Below, piece by piece: positions 10,635-20,026 of a stretch of DNA of 64,000 nucleotides. A program made the translations under genes and the position numbers. Below the pieces are notes generated by a model. It was not told the DNA's origin, made no database searches, and saw only the letters and a program-made list of their open reading frames with translations. Each line of letters opens with the position of its first letter. Position 1 is the stretch's first letter. Source of the DNA: CAVORB01 sp964395315 (GTDB lineage Bacteria; Pseudomonadota; Gammaproteobacteria; Chromatiales; Chromatiaceae); contig CAYNBI010000002.1 in assembly GCA_964395315.1 (NCBI GenBank), forward strand, positions 30,286 to 94,285. The letters run 5' to 3'.

Positions 10635-11528
10635 TCACTCCAGGTCCGTTCCGGCCTGCGTCCCCGCCGCCCCGTCGACATAGCGGTCGCGGGCCGTCTT
10701 GGCACGCTCGAAGACCGCGAGCAGGTGATCGCCGTCCGCGCGTCGAATGGTCTCCGCGAGCTCCGCCATCTCGGCGCCAAAGCTCGCCATCACGGCGCCC
10801 AGGGCATCACGGTTGGCGATGCAGATGTCCCGCCACATGACCGGGTTGCTGGAGGCGATGCGGGTGAAGTCGCGGAACCCGCCCGCCGCATAGCGGAAGA
10901 TCTCATCGTTCTCGCGCATGCGCGCCAGAGCGTCCACCAGGCCGAAGGCGAGCATATGGGGAAGATGGCTGGTCGCGGCAAGCACCTCGTCGTGGTGGGC
11001 CACGTTCATGCAGGCGACATCGGCGCCGCAGGCCCGCCACATGCGCGTGACCCGATTCAGTGCCACGGGATCGGTCTCCGCCAGCGGCGTCAGGATCACG
11101 CGCCGATCGCGGTAGAGCTCGGGAAACGAGGCCTCGACCCCGCTGCGTTCGGTACCGGCAATGGGGTGGCCGGGAACCAGGCCCGGCGGTATCTGCCCGA
11201 ACACGGCCTTTGCGTCCGCGACGACGCTTGCCTTGACGCTGCCGCCGTCGGTCATGACCGCATCGTCGCCCAGATGGCCCTGAATCGCGGCGAAAACGCC
11301 CCGCATGGCGCCCAGCGGAACGGCGATGAACACCATGTCCGCTCCGGCAACCGCCTCCGCCGGATCGTGGCTGAAGCGGTCTACGACACCGAGCTCGACC
11401 GCCTTTTCCAGGTTGGCCGCGGAGCGGCCGCAGCCGACCACCTCCCCGACCTCCCCCGCGACGCGCAGGGCACGGGCCAGGGAGCCGCCGATCAGCCCGA
11501 CGCCGATGACCGCAAGACGCGCGATCAC
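10635..11528 (-). CDS. tyrA: Prephenate/arogenate dehydrogenase
   Basis: NAD(P)-dependent oxidative decarboxylation of prephenate (or arogenate) in tyrosine synthesis. The 297-residue protein opens with the Rossmann fingerprint VIGVGLIGGSLARAL and has GHPIAGTERSGVEA and the substrate-binding HDEVLAATSHLPHMLAFGL. There is no chorismate mutase or ACT domain. The start is a GTG (11526-11528) overlapping the hisC stop (GTGA), which fits translational coupling. The frame stays open far into hisC, but that upstream part has no family features. It is the last gene of the gyrA-to-tyrA run. aroA, which often follows, is not here. Confidence 0.94.
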   Translation of the reverse strand: MIARLAVIGVGLIGGSLARALRVAGEVGEVVGCGRSAANLEKAVELGVVDRFSHDPAEAVAGADMVFIAVPLGAMRGVFAAIQGHLGDDAVMTDGGSVKASVVADAKAVFGQIPPGLVPGHPIAGTERSGVEASFPELYRDRRVILTPLAETDPVALNRVTRMWRACGADVACMNVAHHDEVLAATSHLPHMLAFGLVDALARMRENDEIFRYAAGGFRDFTRIASSNPVMWRDICIANRDALGAVMASFGAEMAELAETIRRADGDHLLAVFERAKTARDRYVDGAAGTQAGTDLE

Positions 11529-12637
11529 CGCGCCAGCACCCGCTCGAGGGCGGCTAGAAAGCGGGCGTTCTCGGTTTCCAGGCCGACGCTGACCCGCAGG
11601 TGGTGCGCCAGGCCGTAGTTGGCCACGGGGCGAACGATGACCCCCTCCCGCAGCAAGGCATCGTTCACCGCGGCAGCCCCGCGTCCGACATCGATCGCGA
11701 GGAAATTCCCCACCGAGGGTATGAAGTCCAGGCCCAAGCGCGCGCAGCCGGCGACCAGCTGCTGCATCCCGGCCTTGTTGAGCTGGACCGAGGCGCGCAC
11801 GTGCTCGTCGTCGCTCAGCGCGGCGAGCGCTGCTGCTTGCGCGGGGGCATTCACGTTGAACGGCTGGCGCACCCGGTTGAGGATCTCCGCGACCCGTGCA
11901 TCGCTGACCCCGTAGCCCACCCGCAAGGCCGCCAGGCCGTGGACCTTGGAGAAGGTGCGCGTCACGACCAGGTTCGGAAGCCGATCGACCCAATGGGAGG
12001 CGTCCGGATAATCCGGCTCCTGCACGTACTCGATGTAGGCCTCGTCCACCACGGCGATGCAGGTTTCGGGCAGGGCACCCAGAAACTCCCGCAGAGGGGC
12101 GGCGGGCAGCCAGGTGCCGGTCGGATTGTTCGGGTTCGCGATCCACACGACCCGCGTGCGCTCGTTGACCAGCTTGCGCATCGCCGCCAGGTCGTGCCCG
12201 TAGTCCGCCGCCCTTGCCATGCGCGGCGTGGCCCCGGCCGCCTGGGTGGAGATGGCGTAGATGGCGAAGGCGTGCTCGGAGAACACCGACTCGACGCCGG
12301 GCTGGAGGAAGGCCCGCGCGACCAGGTCCAGCACATCATTGGAACCGTTGCCGAGGGTGATGCGGGCCGGGCTCACGCCATGGCGATCGGCCAGCGCCCT
12401 GCGCAGCGCAAAGCCGCCCCCGTCCGGGTAGCGGCCGAGCTCCGATAGCGCGGCCAGCGCCGCCGCGCGCGCCTTGGGTCCGGCACCCAGCGGATTCTCG
12501 TTCGAGGCGAGCTTGACCGAATCCCGGATCCCGAGCTCCCGCTCCAGCTCCGAGATCGGCTTGCCCGGGACATAGGGCTGGAGTCCCGGCACCCCCGGTG
12601 CGGCCAGACGAAGAAAGGGGTTTTCTTCGATCGACAT
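11525..12637 (-). CDS. hisC: Histidinol-phosphate aminotransferase (class II PLP)
   Basis: PLP-dependent aminotransferase for histidine synthesis. In this genomic context members also act on aromatic 2-oxo acids, so a role in phenylalanine and tyrosine formation is plausible. The 370-residue protein has the PLP-lysine motif FSKVHGLAALRVGYG, the NPNNPTGTW loop and the DEAYIEY strand. The start codon abuts the pheA stop (TAA then ATG), and the stop overlaps the tyrA start, so pheA-hisC-tyrA are tightly coupled. This arrangement between pheA and tyrA is common in Pseudomonas and Chromatiales, where the gene is often called hisC2. Confidence 0.92.
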   Translation of the reverse strand: MSIEENPFLRLAAPGVPGLQPYVPGKPISELERELGIRDSVKLASNENPLGAGPKARAAALAALSELGRYPDGGGFALRRALADRHGVSPARITLGNGSNDVLDLVARAFLQPGVESVFSEHAFAIYAISTQAAGATPRMARAADYGHDLAAMRKLVNERTRVVWIANPNNPTGTWLPAAPLREFLGALPETCIAVVDEAYIEYVQEPDYPDASHWVDRLPNLVVTRTFSKVHGLAALRVGYGVSDARVAEILNRVRQPFNVNAPAQAAALAALSDDEHVRASVQLNKAGMQQLVAGCARLGLDFIPSVGNFLAIDVGRGAAAVNDALLREGVIVRPVANYGLAHHLRVSVGLETENARFLAALERVLAR

Positions 12638-13720
12638 TTAGAGTACCGCCTGAGGATATGATCCTAGGATTTTGAAAAGAAGAGACTGTCTTTGAAGAAT
12701 TTCTAACGCCCTGGCAACCCTGTCCTCATCCCGGTGACCGAGGATATCGATGAAGAAGACATAGTCCCACACCCCTCTGCGCGATGGGCGCGACTCGATA
12801 CGGGTCATGCTGATCCCGTACTGGGCCAGCGGATCGAGCAGCGCGTGCAACCCCCCCGCCTCATTCCGGCAGGAAAGCAGGAGGCTGGTCTTGTCGTCGC
12901 CGCTCGCCGGAACGTCCTCCTTGCCGATGACCAGGAAACGGGTGGTGTTGCCGGGCTCGTCCTCGATGCGGCTGAAGAGGATATCGAGGTCGTAGATCTC
13001 GGCGGCCGCCTCCGCACCCACCGCGGCGGTGCCCGCCTGCCCCGCCGCGAGACGCGCCCCCTCGGCGTTGCTGCCGACCGCGATCCGCTCCGCGTGTGGA
13101 AGGTATCGGTCGAGCCAGCCCCGACACTGGGCCAGGGACTGCTGGTGCGAGAAGACGGTCCTGACCGCCTCCAGCCCAGGCTCCCGGCTCATCAGGTGAT
13201 GATGGATGCGCAGGCTGACCTCCCCCGCGATGCGCAGGGGCGAGCGCATGAACAGATCGAGCGTATGGCTGATCACGCCCTCCGTGGAGTTCTCCACTGG
13301 CACAACGCCGAAATGCGCGGAGCCTGCCTCCACCTCGCGAAAGATCTCCGCGATGTCTCCGAGCGGGAGGGTCCGCACCGAGTGACCGAAGTGCTTGAGC
13401 GCGGCCGCCTGAGTGAAGGTGCCGGCGGGGCCAAGGAAGGCGACCGCGAGGGGCTGCTCCAAGGCGAGGCAGGCGGACATGATCTCGCGAAACAGGCGCG
13501 CCACCTCCTCGCTGCCGAGAGGTCCTGGATTCTGCTCCTTGATCCGGCGCAGGATGGCCGCCTCGCGCTCCGGCCGGTAGAACTGGGTGTCCCCGTTGGC
13601 GGCCTTGATGTCCGCGACCTGCTTGGCACAGGCCGCGCGCTCGCTGATCAGGCGCAGAATCTCCCGGTCGACGGCATCGATGCGCTCGCGCACCTGGGAG
13701 AGCGGATCCTCCGGGGTCAT
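12638..13720 (-). CDS. pheA: Bifunctional chorismate mutase/prephenate dehydratase (P-protein)
   Basis: Converts chorismate to prephenate and then phenylpyruvate. The 360-residue protein has an AroQ-type mutase (about 1-90, with RIDAVDREILRLISER), a prephenate dehydratase domain (about 95-270, with FLGPAGTFTQAA, VPVENSTEG and the TRFLVIG end) and a C-terminal ACT domain (about 280-355) containing ESRPSRRGVWDYVFFIDI, the expected phenylalanine-binding site for feedback inhibition. It sits 13 bases after serA and directly before hisC. I see no leader peptide or attenuator, so control is probably allosteric. Confidence 0.96.
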   Translation of the reverse strand: MTPEDPLSQVRERIDAVDREILRLISERAACAKQVADIKAANGDTQFYRPEREAAILRRIKEQNPGPLGSEEVARLFREIMSACLALEQPLAVAFLGPAGTFTQAAALKHFGHSVRTLPLGDIAEIFREVEAGSAHFGVVPVENSTEGVISHTLDLFMRSPLRIAGEVSLRIHHHLMSREPGLEAVRTVFSHQQSLAQCRGWLDRYLPHAERIAVGSNAEGARLAAGQAGTAAVGAEAAAEIYDLDILFSRIEDEPGNTTRFLVIGKEDVPASGDDKTSLLLSCRNEAGGLHALLDPLAQYGISMTRIESRPSRRGVWDYVFFIDILGHRDEDRVARALEILQRQSLLFKILGSYPQAVL

Positions 13721-13733
13721 TCGTCTCGGACCG

Positions 13734-14912
13734 TCATTCCTTGTCGCAGCCGAGACAGCGCACCGAGAGGACGCCCTTGATATCTCGGATGCGGGCCACC
13801 GTCTCTTCCGGGATGCGCTGATCGACGTCGATCAGGGTAACCGCGATGTCGCCCCGCGACCGATTCAGCATGTCCAGGATATTGAGGTTGGTCTCGGCCA
13901 GGTCGGTGGAGATCTGACCGACCATGTTGGGCACGTTGCTGTTGACCACCGCGATCCGGTAACCGCCGTTTCTCGGCAGGTTGATCTCGGGGAAGTTGAC
14001 GGCGTTATGGACATTGCCGTCTTCCAGCCAGTCGCGGACCTGGTCAGCGACCATCACGGCGCAGTTCTCCTCCGCTTCCCTAGTCGAGGCGCCGATATGG
14101 GGCAGGGTCACAACCCGTGGGTGATCCTTGAGCAGATTGCTGGGGAAATCGCACACGTAGGCATAGAGCCTGCCCGCGTCCAGGGCCGCCACCACCGCCG
14201 CATCGTTGATGATGCCGTTGCGCGCGAAGTTGAGCAGCACGCCTCCCTTCTTCATGTGCTTGAGACGGTCCGCGTTGATCATGTCGCGGGTCTCGTCCGT
14301 CAGGGGCACGTGGAAGCTGATGAAATCCGAGCGGGAGACCAAGTCGTCCACGCTCAGCGCCTGCTCGACATTCGATTCCAGCTGCCAGGCCCGCTGCACC
14401 GTGATGGTCGGGTCGTAACCGATCACCCGCATCCCCAGCGCCCGGGCGGCGTTTGCGACCTGCACGCCGATCGCGCCGAGGCCGATGACCCCCAGGGTGC
14501 GGCCTGGGAGCTCGAAGCCGACGAACTGCTTCTTGCCGCTCTCCACGGACTTGTGGATAGCCTCGTCGTCGCCCGCGAGGCCGCGCGCGAAGCCCCAGGC
14601 CTGAGCGATATTGCGCGCGGCCAGCAGCATGCCCGCGATCACCAGTTCCTTGACCGCATTCGCATTGGCCCCCGGCGCATTGAACACCGGCACCCCGCGC
14701 TCGCTCATGCGGGCGACGGGGATGTTGTTGACCCCGGCGCCAGCCCGGCCAATCGCCTTGACCGTATCGGGAACATCGAGGTCGTGCATGTTCGCCGAGC
14801 GCACCAGGATCGCGTCCGGATGGGCGATCTCCGAGGCGACCTCGTACTTGTCCCGTGGCAGACGGTCGAGACCAGCGACGGAAATATTGTTCAGAGTCAG
14901 AATCTTAAACAT
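13734..14912 (-). CDS. serA: D-3-phosphoglycerate dehydrogenase with ACT domain
   Basis: NAD-dependent first step of serine synthesis. The protein is 392 residues. The substrate region includes RSANMHDLD and AGAGVNNIP, the nucleotide-binding domain has GVIGLGAIGVQVANAA, and the catalytic histidine lies in LPHIGASTREAEENC. A C-terminal ACT domain (about 320-388) suggests serine feedback. The intervening domain of long SerA forms is absent. It lies 113 bases downstream of serC and just before pheA, so serine and aromatic amino acid genes share a transcript. It is not pdxB, because the ACT domain and the lack of a PdxB dimerization domain argue for SerA. Confidence 0.93.
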   Translation of the reverse strand: MFKILTLNNISVAGLDRLPRDKYEVASEIAHPDAILVRSANMHDLDVPDTVKAIGRAGAGVNNIPVARMSERGVPVFNAPGANANAVKELVIAGMLLAARNIAQAWGFARGLAGDDEAIHKSVESGKKQFVGFELPGRTLGVIGLGAIGVQVANAARALGMRVIGYDPTITVQRAWQLESNVEQALSVDDLVSRSDFISFHVPLTDETRDMINADRLKHMKKGGVLLNFARNGIINDAAVVAALDAGRLYAYVCDFPSNLLKDHPRVVTLPHIGASTREAEENCAVMVADQVRDWLEDGNVHNAVNFPEINLPRNGGYRIAVVNSNVPNMVGQISTDLAETNLNILDMLNRSRGDIAVTLIDVDQRIPEETVARIRDIKGVLSVRCLGCDKE

Positions 14913-15025
14913 TTTCTTTGAACTTCAATGCGAAGCTTGGCGTCACTCGGGACGGAAGCAGCGACGAAACCGGACGGGGAAGATTCGCTCGTCGCCGGAC
15001 GTGCCGACGTAGACTCGGCCGTGGC

Positions 15026-16108
15026 TCAGCCGTACTTGCGCTCGAACTCGCCCATGAAATCCACCAGGGCCTGCACCCCCGCCTCCGGCATGGCATTGTA
15101 GATGCTCGCGCGCATGCCGCCGACCGAGCGGTGGCCCTTGAGTGTCACCAGACCGGCCTCCTTGGCCTCGGAAAGAAACATGGCGTCGAGTTCCGGATTG
15201 GCCAGCGTGAAGGGCACGTTCATCCACGAGCGACATGCGGGCGCCACCGGATTGGCGTAGAAGTCCGAGCCATCGATGGCGGCATAGAGGGTCTCCGCCT
15301 TGCGCTCGTTGATCACCGCCATGCTGTCCAAGCCGCCGAGGTTCTTGAGCCACTTGAACACCAGGCCCGCCAGATACCAGGCGTAGGTGGGCGGCGTGTT
15401 GTACATGGAACCGTTCTCGGCATGGATCTGGTAGTCGAACATGGTGGGCGTGCCCGCGAGGGGCTGCCCGATCAGGTCCTCGCGGACGATCAGGATGGTC
15501 AGCCCGGCCGGTCCGACGTTCTTCTGGGCGCCCGCGTAAATTACACCGAAGCGGGAAACATCGATGGGGCGCGACAGGATGGTGGAGGACATGTCCGCCA
15601 CCAGGGGCTTTCCGGCGGTATCCGGGACGTACGGGAACTCGACTCCCTCGATCGTCTCGTTCGGGGTGTAGTGAACGTAGGCCGCCTGGACGCTCAGCTC
15701 CAGCTCATCCTGGGACGGAACCGACGTGAACCGGCTCTCCTGCGTGGACGCCGCGACATTGACCGTGCAGTAGCGCCTGGCCTCGGCGATGGCCTTCTTG
15801 GACCAGGAGCCGGTGTTGATGTAGTCCGCGGAATCGCCTCCCCGCAGCAGGTTCATCGGCACCATCGAGAACTGGCTGGAGGCCCCGCCCTGGAGGAACA
15901 GCACCTTGTAACCCTCGGGGACCGCCAGAAGCTCGCGCAGGTCCGCCTCGGCCTGCTCCGCGATCGACATGAACTCCTTGCCGCGGTGGCTCATCTCGGC
16001 GACACACATGCCGCTCCCGTGCCAGTCAAGCATCTCTTCCTGCGCCTGGCGCAGCACCGCCTCGGGCAGCATGGCCGGGCCGGCACTGAAATTAAAAGCT
16101 CGAGTCAT
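15026..16108 (-). CDS. serC: Phosphoserine aminotransferase
   Basis: PLP enzyme converting 3-phosphohydroxypyruvate to phosphoserine, and also used in pyridoxal phosphate synthesis. The 360-residue protein starts with the family signature MTRAFNFSAGPAMLPE, has GGASSQFSMVPMNLL and the PLP-lysine region IYAGAQKNVGPAGLT, and ends with GGMRASIYNAM. It lies between gyrA (39-base gap) and serA on the same strand, a combination found in many gammaproteobacteria. Length and motifs are complete. Confidence 0.97.
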   Translation of the reverse strand: MTRAFNFSAGPAMLPEAVLRQAQEEMLDWHGSGMCVAEMSHRGKEFMSIAEQAEADLRELLAVPEGYKVLFLQGGASSQFSMVPMNLLRGGDSADYINTGSWSKKAIAEARRYCTVNVAASTQESRFTSVPSQDELELSVQAAYVHYTPNETIEGVEFPYVPDTAGKPLVADMSSTILSRPIDVSRFGVIYAGAQKNVGPAGLTILIVREDLIGQPLAGTPTMFDYQIHAENGSMYNTPPTYAWYLAGLVFKWLKNLGGLDSMAVINERKAETLYAAIDGSDFYANPVAPACRSWMNVPFTLANPELDAMFLSEAKEAGLVTLKGHRSVGGMRASIYNAMPEAGVQALVDFMGEFERKYG

Positions 16109-16147
16109 AATTAACTCTCCGCCATATCCGATTGACTTAAAATAACT

Positions 16148-18730
16148 TTAATCTTCGTCTTCCGAGCCCTGGTCCGGGTCTTCATCCCCGCCGTTCCCCT
16201 CCTCGTCCAAGGCCACGATACGCTCGACACCCGCAAGGTGCTCACCCTCGGCAATGCTGATCAGCTTGACCCCCTGGGTGTCGCGGCCAAGCACCGGAAT
16301 CCCCGTAACGGCCGTGCGCACCAGGGTTCCGCCGACGGTAATGAGCATGATCTCGTCCTCGGGACGTACCAGGATCGCACCCACCTGCTCGCCGTTGCGC
16401 CGGGAGGCACGGATGGCGATGAGGCCCTTGGTGCCCCGCCCCTTGGTCGGAAACTCCTCGATCGCGGTGCGCTTGCCGTACCCGTTCTCGGTGACGCTCA
16501 ACACGGTGCCGGGCTCTGCCACCAGCATCGAGATAACCCGCTGACCAGGGTCCAGCGCGATGCCGCGCACGCCATGGGCCGTGCGCCCCATGGAACGGAC
16601 ACGGTCCTCCTTGAAGCGTACCGCCTTGCCGGCCGAGCTGAAGAGCATGATGTCCTGTTTGCCGTCCGTGACGGCCACGCCGATCAGGTATTCGTCCTCG
16701 TGGAGATCGATTGCGATGATGCCCCGCGACAGGGGCCGCGAGAAATCCCCGAGCGGCGTCTTCTTGACCGTGCCGGCGCTGGTTGCCATGAACACGTAGC
16801 AGCCTTCCTCGTACTGGCGCACCGGCAGCACCGCGCTGATACGCTCGCCCTGCTCCAGAGGAAGCAGGTTCACCATGGGCCGGCCGCGCGAGGCCCTGCT
16901 GGCCTGGGGCATCTCGTAGACCTTGAGCCAGTAGACCTTGCCGCGGCTCGAGAAGCACAGCACAGTGTCGTGGGAGTTGGCCACGAACAGCTTGTCGATG
17001 AAATCCTCGTCCTTGGTCGCGGTGGCCGATTTGCCCTTGCCGCCCCGGCGCTGGGCCTGGTACTCGCTGACTGGCTGCGCCTTGGCATAGCCGGCGTGCG
17101 AGAGGGTCACCACCACGTCCTCGGGTGCGATCAGGTCCTCCAGGGTCAGGTCGTGATGGTCGATCAGGATCTCGGTCCGGCGTTCGTCGCCGTACTGATC
17201 CCGGATCTCGGTCAACTCGTCGCGGATGACGCCCATCAGGCGATCCGGGCTGGAGAGGATGTCGAGCAGCCCTGCGATCTTCCCGAGGATCTCCTCGAAC
17301 TCACCGATGATCTTTTCCTGCTCCAGACCGGTCAGCCGATGCAGGCGCAGGTCCAGGATGGCCTGGGCCTGAATCTCGCTCAGGCGGTAGCCGTCCTCGC
17401 CGAGACCCAGACCCTTGGCGAGATCGTCCGGCTTGGTCTCCTCGGCGCCCGCTCGCGCCAGCATGGCCGAGACGGCGCCCGGGCGCCACACCCGTTCCAC
17501 CAGACCCGCCTTCGCCTCCGCCGGGCTCGCGGACGCCCTGATGAGCTCGATGACCTCGTCGATGTTGGCGAGGGCGACCGCCAGACCCTCCAGGATGTGG
17601 GCGCGGTCGCGCGCCTTGCGCAGCTCGAACAGGGTGCGCCGGGTCACCACGTCCCGGCGGTGGCGCAGGAAGAACTCCAGCAGCTGCTTGAGGTTCAGCA
17701 GCCGCGGCTGGCCGTCTACCAGGGCAACCATGTTGATGCCGAACACGGTCTGCATCTGAGTATGCTGGTAGAGGTTGTTGAGCACCACGTCCGGGTAGTG
17801 GTCACGCTTGATCTCGATCACCACCCGCATGCCGTCCTTGTCCGACTCGTCGCGCAGCTCCGCGATGCCCTCGATCTTCTTCTCCTTGACCAGCTCCGCC
17901 ATGCGCTCGAGCATGCGCGCCTTGTTCACCTGGTAGGGCAGCTCGTCGACGACGATCGCCTCGCGCCCGCTGTGCTTGATCGTCTCGACGTGGGTGCGGG
18001 CGCGCAGGTAAACCCGCCCGCGCCCGGTGCGGTAACCCTCGCGAATACCGCGCACGCCGTTGATCAGGGCGGCGGTGGGAAAATCCGGGCCAGGCACGAG
18101 CGCCATGAGCTCGTCGACGGTGACCATCGGATTCTCGATCACGGCCAGACAGGCGTCTATCACCTCGCGCAGATTGTGCGGCGGAATGTTGGTCGCCATG
18201 CCCACGGCGATGCCCGCCGAGCCATTGACCAGCAGGTTGGGGAAACGCGCGGGCAGGACGGCGGGCTCGTGCTCGGAGTTGTCGTAGTTGGGGACGAAAT
18301 CGACCGTCTCCTTGTCCATGTCGTCGAGCAGGGTGTGCGCGATGCGGGCCATGCGCACTTCCGTGTAGCGCATGGCCGCGGGGGCGTCCCCGTCGACCGA
18401 GCCGAAGTTGCCCTGCCCATCCACCAGCATGTAGCGCATGGAGAAGGGCTGGGCCAGGCGCACGATGGTGTCGTAGACCGCCGTATCGCCGTGGGGGTGG
18501 TACTTACCGATGACGTCGCCCACCACGCGGGCGGATTTCTTGTAGGGTTTGTTCCAGTCGTTGCCAAGCTCGCTCATCGCGAACAGGACACGGCGATGCA
18601 CGGGCTTGAGACCATCGCGAACGTCCGGCAGCGCCCGCCCCACGATCACGCTCATCGCGTAATCGAGGTAGGAGCGGCGCATCTCGTCTTCCAGATTGAC
18701 GGGTAGGACTTCTTTCGCGAACTCCGGCAT
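16148..18730 (-). CDS. gyrA: DNA gyrase subunit A
   Basis: Catalytic DNA-breakage subunit of gyrase, forming A2B2 with GyrB and introducing negative supercoils. The protein is 860 residues. The N-terminal winged-helix region has the quinolone-determining segment HPHGDTAVYDTIVRLAQPF, with serine replaced by threonine at the first classic position. The active tyrosine is in AAMRYTEVRM. The gyrase-specific GyrA-box is QRRGGKGK near residue 560, and a six-bladed C-terminal domain and acidic tail follow. It is the first gene of the biosynthetic run and has its own upstream non-coding region. Confidence 0.98.
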   Translation of the reverse strand: MPEFAKEVLPVNLEDEMRRSYLDYAMSVIVGRALPDVRDGLKPVHRRVLFAMSELGNDWNKPYKKSARVVGDVIGKYHPHGDTAVYDTIVRLAQPFSMRYMLVDGQGNFGSVDGDAPAAMRYTEVRMARIAHTLLDDMDKETVDFVPNYDNSEHEPAVLPARFPNLLVNGSAGIAVGMATNIPPHNLREVIDACLAVIENPMVTVDELMALVPGPDFPTAALINGVRGIREGYRTGRGRVYLRARTHVETIKHSGREAIVVDELPYQVNKARMLERMAELVKEKKIEGIAELRDESDKDGMRVVIEIKRDHYPDVVLNNLYQHTQMQTVFGINMVALVDGQPRLLNLKQLLEFFLRHRRDVVTRRTLFELRKARDRAHILEGLAVALANIDEVIELIRASASPAEAKAGLVERVWRPGAVSAMLARAGAEETKPDDLAKGLGLGEDGYRLSEIQAQAILDLRLHRLTGLEQEKIIGEFEEILGKIAGLLDILSSPDRLMGVIRDELTEIRDQYGDERRTEILIDHHDLTLEDLIAPEDVVVTLSHAGYAKAQPVSEYQAQRRGGKGKSATATKDEDFIDKLFVANSHDTVLCFSSRGKVYWLKVYEMPQASRASRGRPMVNLLPLEQGERISAVLPVRQYEEGCYVFMATSAGTVKKTPLGDFSRPLSRGIIAIDLHEDEYLIGVAVTDGKQDIMLFSSAGKAVRFKEDRVRSMGRTAHGVRGIALDPGQRVISMLVAEPGTVLSVTENGYGKRTAIEEFPTKGRGTKGLIAIRASRRNGEQVGAILVRPEDEIMLITVGGTLVRTAVTGIPVLGRDTQGVKLISIAEGEHLAGVERIVALDEEGNGGDEDPDQGSEDED

Positions 18731-18798
18731 GGGCGTGACGAACCGAGGTGTGGGGCCGTCTCAGAGGCGGCCTGATTGGACTTGCGGTAAAAGCGGAA

Positions 18799-18804
18799 AT
18801 TGTA
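18799..18804 (-). promoter_or_regulatory. Possible gyrA -10 element
   Basis: Minus-strand TACAAT lies about 70 bases upstream of the gyrA start, in the only A/T-rich patch between gyrA and mtnA. No good -35 lies 16-18 bases upstream (GTGCCC is the closest), so this is a weak call. Confidence 0.3.
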
Positions 18805-18881
18805 TCACGCGGCTGGCTTGCGGGCACGATCGGTCTGGCTTTGCCGCGACCGCAGACCTCGGCCAAACGGCCTCGCGGCCC

Positions 18882-19949
18882 CTATCGTCCCGGGTCGGCC
18901 ATCAAGGCCCGCAGCTTCTCCGCATCTGGTGCCTCGACTACGCCCCGCTCGGTGACGATCGCGTCCACCAGTGCGGCGGGCGTGACGTCGAACACTGGGT
19001 TGCGGGCCTCCGCCCCCTGAGCCCCGAGACGCCTGCCGCCGCAGCAAAGCACCTCCTCCGGATCGCGTTCCTCGATCGGTATCTCCCGGCCGCTAGGCAC
19101 CCCCAGGTCCAACGTTGATGTGGGCGCCGCGACCATGAACCTGATTCCGTGATGGCGGGCCAGGACCGCGAGCCCGTAGGTGCCGATCTTGTTGGCCACA
19201 TCGCCGTTGGCGGCGATGCGATCGGAGCCGACGATGACCCAGCCGATCCGGCCCTCCGCCATCAGGCTCGCGGCCGCCCCGTCCGCCTGGACCGTCACCG
19301 GGATGCCCGAGTGCTGCAGCTCCCAAGCGGTGAGACGCGAGCCCTGCATCCAGGGACGGGTCTCGTCCGCGTAGACGCGCGTGATCTTCCCGGCCGCGAA
19401 GGCGCTGCGTATCACCCCGAGCGCGGTGCCGTACCCGCCAGTGGCCAGCGCGCCGGCATTGCAATGGGTGATGACCTCGGTCGGACCCGAGATCAGTGCC
19501 GCGCCGAGCTCGCCCATGCGCCGGTTTCCCGCGCGGTCCTCTGCATGGATGTCGCGGGCCGCGGCCAGTAATGCCGGCACCGGATCGCCGTCCCCGATCC
19601 GCTCCATCACCGCCCCCATGCGATCGAGGGCCCAGAAAAGGTTGACCGCCGTGGGCCGCGAGGCGGCCAGCGCCGCCAGATCCGGGGCGACCGCCGTACG
19701 CCATCCGCCCCCGCTCTCGACGTAACGGTCGCGCGCCGCCAGCACCACGCCATACGCTGCGGCGATGCCGATCGCCGGTGCTCCCCGCACCACCATGTCG
19801 GTGATCGCCCTCGCGGTGGCCGCGGCGTTTGCCAGGGCCAGGTACTCGGCGCGTCCGGGCAGGTGGCGCTGATCGAGAAGATACAGGCGCCCCTCGTGCC
19901 AGACCACGGCATTGTCAGGGCTCGGCTCCGGAAGTGTGCGGGTTTCCAT
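18882..19949 (-). CDS. mtnA: S-methyl-5-thioribose-1-phosphate isomerase
   Basis: Isomerizes methylthioribose 1-phosphate to methylthioribulose 1-phosphate in methionine salvage. The 355-residue protein has VVRGAPAIGIAAAYG near residues 53-67, HCNAGALATGGYGTALG containing the catalytic cysteine, and the catalytic aspartate in VGSDRIAANGDVANKIGT. The C-terminus has IPIEERDPEEV. It is divergent from mtaD, with 77 bases between the start codons. That pairing fits the route methylthioadenosine to methylthioinosine to methylthioribose 1-phosphate known in Pseudomonas. No phosphorylase is in the window. Confidence 0.95.
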   Translation of the reverse strand: METRTLPEPSPDNAVVWHEGRLYLLDQRHLPGRAEYLALANAAATARAITDMVVRGAPAIGIAAAYGVVLAARDRYVESGGGWRTAVAPDLAALAASRPTAVNLFWALDRMGAVMERIGDGDPVPALLAAARDIHAEDRAGNRRMGELGAALISGPTEVITHCNAGALATGGYGTALGVIRSAFAAGKITRVYADETRPWMQGSRLTAWELQHSGIPVTVQADGAAASLMAEGRIGWVIVGSDRIAANGDVANKIGTYGLAVLARHHGIRFMVAAPTSTLDLGVPSGREIPIEERDPEEVLCCGGRRLGAQGAEARNPVFDVTPAALVDAIVTERGVVEAPDAEKLRALMADPGR

Positions 19950-20026
19950 GCGTGGCTCCGTGTGGCAAATTCGCCTCTATTGTGAGCGGGTCGTTCGCGG
20001 ACTCAAGACAAAATCTGCGGGTGGAC

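Noticed and set aside
11529..12146. N-terminal extension of the tyrA frame into hisC
   Set aside because: Overlaps hisC, lacks family similarity, and the GTG at 11528 sits right before the Rossmann motif.
16238..18706. 822-codon open frame opposite gyrA
   Set aside because: Entirely antisense to gyrA; rich in H, D, L and V as expected from reversed codons; no ribosome site or known fold.
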